From: Hondaea fermentalgiana
Taxonomy: Eukaryota > Sar > Bigyra > Thraustochytrida > Thraustochytriidae
Assembly: GCA_014084085.1 (NCBI GenBank)
Contig: NPFB01000009.1
Location: 1 to 64,000 of the forward strand
Length of the DNA: 64,000 bases
Direction of reading: 5' to 3'
The stretch's first letter is position 1; each line of letters starts with the position of its first letter. The notes under the pieces are model-generated. The model was given only the letters and a program-made list of their open reading frames with translations. It made no database searches and was not told where the DNA came from. Shown in pieces: positions 61,770-64,000 of the stretch. The position numbers were made by a program, and so were the translations under genes.

Positions 61770-63923
61770 CCGAACAGGCGACCTGAGCGCGCTCGAGTCG
61801 TTCTCGCTGGCCACATTGGCGAGCTGCAGAAGGCCGAGAGCGCCCTGCAGAGGGCCGCGGAGCTGCGCACAGAGCAGCTCGAGGCGTACGAGGAGGGCAG
61901 CGCAGACCTGCAAGCATGCGCGACGCCCATGCTCCAGCTCGCCGCGACGCTCCACGCGCTCGGGACCTGCATCCGCGTGCAGGTCGCCAAGCCCGGCGTC
62001 GTGTACCGCGAGGCGGACCGCATCCGCAGGAAGGCTGACAAGTACACCGCGGAGAACTTTGTGCTCTATAACGGCGCCGAGGTGCAGGACAACATCAAAT
62101 CCTTGCTCGGGGCTCGCGTCGCGCGAGCAGAGGACATGCTGGTGCGCGCGCTCACTCTGCGAAGAGCCGTGCTGCAGACTGCGCTCGAGACACACCACCT
62201 GGCGACGGAAACAACGTATTCGCAGGATCCTGAAATCCTCGGTCTCAAGGAGCTCGTGGCCCAATCCCTGAGCAGTCTGGCCATTCTGCAGGAAGCCTAT
62301 GGCCTGCCCACGGCCCAGGAAACCCACGAAGAAGCGCTCTCCATCTACGCATCCAAACTCTATGTTGACGCGCGGGAAGGGGTTGAGTTTGACGCCGTGC
62401 GGGGGGACTGGGTGCATCGACGTCACATGCCCAAGCAGTTCTCCTCAAATCGCGTTCTTCGTTTGGCGAAGCGCGGCAGCAGTGGTAGCGGGAGTAGCGC
62501 CCGCCGCCGTACGGACATGAATCACCTTCATTCACCTTTGTCAGCGTCAGGACAAGTGCCGGGGTCCATGCATCGTGTCTCGCCGCTGGCGCTTGCGCAG
62601 CCAGGAAGCACCCATGAGTACTCTGAGGTGGCAATCACCGCTGACGAAGATGATGACGACCATGAAGCTTCTTCTGCCGTGGTCCCAGGGACGAGCTCGA
62701 CGTACCGCCGTGTTGCACGCACGGTTGGGTGTATGTTTGGTCGCAGCGCCCGTGCCTCACGATCGCCCCCCCACCCATCAGACGCAACAAGCTCTTTCAT
62801 GCGATCCTTACCCGACGCCGCGCACAAGGGAGCAGAGGCGCTGATGCAGAAACGCCCGAGCTTTGAGTCGATGGGGGACGAAGCCTCGTCTGTGGAACAT
62901 GGAATGGTGGGATACTATTTTGGCGCGGGCCCGAGGTCGGCCGTGTCATACGTAGGTCGAGGTGAGACGTGGCGTCTGGTGTTGGCAGAGCGCACATTTT
63001 CAGACTGGTATGCAAGGCAAGAAACTCGTGCGCAGAGCCGTTTAGCAACCTTGAATGTCTCCTCAGAGGTTATACTGGATGCTCGCCGTGCGCACGAGAT
63101 CCAATTGGGGTCTGGAGTGTCAAATCCCGCGCAAGGTGTAAATAGTGAGGGACTCGAGAAGCTCGCTCTCGCGCACAAATCGCCCTTTCTTGAACGCGCA
63201 CACGCCTCCTTGCGCTTTGATGAGCAAGTTGGCCGCTGGCGAATTCACGATGCCTCTGGCCGCAAGGGTGGCATTCTTGTCAATGGTGTTCGCGTGAGGG
63301 ATGTTTTTCTCGAAGAGGGTGACTCTGTTTCTTTTGGGGGTCTAGCGACCTCCGTGAAACACGGTGAAACAGTGCGGTCCTCTCTTCTCGGCTCAGATGA
63401 GGGCGGGGCCTCTCCGACGCCACTGGTGTTTCGTTGTGAAAGGGTATGGCAAAGTAGTCGTCGCCACAAGCGTGATGGTCGGAAGCGGGGTGTCCCCGCG
63501 CTCTCCATCGTTGATGATGCCAGCGCTGACGAGGCGAGTTACTCTCAAGGTGAAGATGACCTCGATGATGACGAGTCGGATTTTTACGACGGCGGCGTCA
63601 CGCCCAATGCCGTCATTCCCAAGCTCGCGCCCCCAGGAATCTTTGTTGACGCAAGGGGGGACCCAGCGTTTATGCATTTTTATGCTCTCGTCGTGTGCGA
63701 GTATTTGCGCCAGAGTTGCAAGATTTCGTCTGCTTCACCTCGTTCCTTGCTTGGCGTCGGCGTCTCGGTACGGGAGGGGCGCGCCATGTACAAAGAGCTG
63801 CTTCGGCAAGGAATTCCGATTCACTATTGGGCCGTGTGGGTCGAAGCACGCATCAAGTTTGATCTTATGGACGAGTTCATGCATTTTCATCGTCGCCGAG
63901 AGTTTAATTATTTTGGCGTGTGA
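61770..63923 (+). CDS. TPR-like / FHA-domain protein, 5' end missing in the gap
   Basis: The visible part is about 717 residues. The first 200 residues are alpha-helical with TPR-like pairs (LQKAESALQRAAELRTEQ, ARVARAEDMLVRALTLRRAV, SLAILQEAYGL...THEEALSIYASKL). A Ser-rich acidic linker follows. At about 63170-63350 an FHA-like fold shows ERAHASLRF, WRIHDASG, GGILVNGVRV and GDSVSFGG. The usual Ser before the conserved His is replaced by Ala (RAH), so phosphothreonine binding may be altered. After another acidic stretch the C-terminus is a conserved-looking segment (DPAFMHFYALVVCEYLRQS...IHYWAVWVEARIKFDLMDEF) that I do not recognise. It is the second FHA protein in the window. The true start is not visible. 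Confidence 0.65.
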   Translation, partial: PNRRPERARVVLAGHIGELQKAESALQRAAELRTEQLEAYEEGSADLQACATPMLQLAATLHALGTCIRVQVAKPGVVYREADRIRRKADKYTAENFVLYNGAEVQDNIKSLLGARVARAEDMLVRALTLRRAVLQTALETHHLATETTYSQDPEILGLKELVAQSLSSLAILQEAYGLPTAQETHEEALSIYASKLYVDAREGVEFDAVRGDWVHRRHMPKQFSSNRVLRLAKRGSSGSGSSARRRTDMNHLHSPLSASGQVPGSMHRVSPLALAQPGSTHEYSEVAITADEDDDDHEASSAVVPGTSSTYRRVARTVGCMFGRSARASRSPPHPSDATSSFMRSLPDAAHKGAEALMQKRPSFESMGDEASSVEHGMVGYYFGAGPRSAVSYVGRGETWRLVLAERTFSDWYARQETRAQSRLATLNVSSEVILDARRAHEIQLGSGVSNPAQGVNSEGLEKLALAHKSPFLERAHASLRFDEQVGRWRIHDASGRKGGILVNGVRVRDVFLEEGDSVSFGGLATSVKHGETVRSSLLGSDEGGASPTPLVFRCERVWQSSRRHKRDGRKRGVPALSIVDDASADEASYSQGEDDLDDDESDFYDGGVTPNAVIPKLAPPGIFVDARGDPAFMHFYALVVCEYLRQSCKISSASPRSLLGVGVSVREGRAMYKELLRQGIPIHYWAVWVEARIKFDLMDEFMHFHRRREFNYFGV

Positions 63924-64000
63924 AATCGCACGACTTTCAGATGCTGACTGACAATAATAATTTACAAAAGACATGAGCTTGACTGAGATCGATTTTTTTT

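Noticed and set aside
1..64000. tRNA, rRNA, transposon or viral genes
   Set aside because: No cloverleaf with a plausible B box, no rRNA-like conserved block, and no transposase, integrase or reverse-transcriptase motif was found by reading; a tRNAscan/Rfam run would be decisive.

Overview
This is eukaryotic nuclear DNA: multi-kilobase single-exon genes on both strands, almost no introns, eukaryote-only domain combinations (VPS13, Kir channel, cadherin/IPT receptor, C-type lectin, IQ/FHA/ankyrin proteins) and microsatellite-rich intergenic DNA. The compact, intron-poor, G+C-rich style and the mixture of flagellum-like and animal-like receptor domains suggest a stramenopile, most likely a labyrinthulomycete/thraustochytrid. 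That placement is inferred from style only; no rRNA or marker gene is present. Two runs of exactly 100 N (37833-37932 and 61669-61768) are scaffold gaps, and both hit the 5' part of a gene.

Layout. An LCAT/PLA2G15-like lipase (322-1587, +) is followed by an inward-rectifier K+ channel whose cytoplasmic domain is split by a roughly 310-residue insert (2037-4592, +). A giant VPS13 lipid-transfer protein fills 4988-23484 (-); two long reading frames join across one clear 320-nt phase-0 intron into about 6058 residues. Next come a two-module VOC (glyoxalase-fold) protein with a possible peroxisomal tail (24228-25184, -) and, divergent from it, a class I glutamine-amidotransferase fused to a WD40 propeller (25466-27919, +). 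A small acidic protein with a C-terminal CaaX box (28218-28724, -) and a leucine-rich-repeat protein (29136-29795, +) follow.

At 30254-38139 (-) lies a large IQ-motif protein with two dynein-stalk/microtubule-binding-like modules, a degenerate P-loop-like segment and at least eight copies of an unnamed repeat built around an A-Y-x-P core. It is divergent from an ankyrin-IQ-Cys-rich-FHA protein (38614-41700, +) across a 474-bp shared upstream region, so the two may be co-expressed. I could not place a gene in the low-complexity DNA at 41701-46831. A 4357-residue receptor-like protein (46832-59905, +) combines a C-type lectin domain, GCC2/GCC3 Cys-rich repeats, about ten cadherin repeats, about fourteen IPT/TIG repeats and a 9-10-span membrane region. 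Behind it is a minisatellite (about 149-bp unit) whose units each carry a long hairpin. A TPR-like/FHA protein interrupted by the second gap (61770-63923, +) ends the window.

The genes do not form an operon or one pathway. Recurring themes are membrane lipid handling (lipase, VPS13), membrane sensing (Kir, lectin-cadherin receptor) and calmodulin/phosphopeptide/microtubule scaffolds (IQ and FHA proteins). The strongest candidates for something undescribed are the A-Y-x-P repeat/dynein-MTBD/IQ protein, the amidotransferase-WD40 fusion and the split Kir channel.
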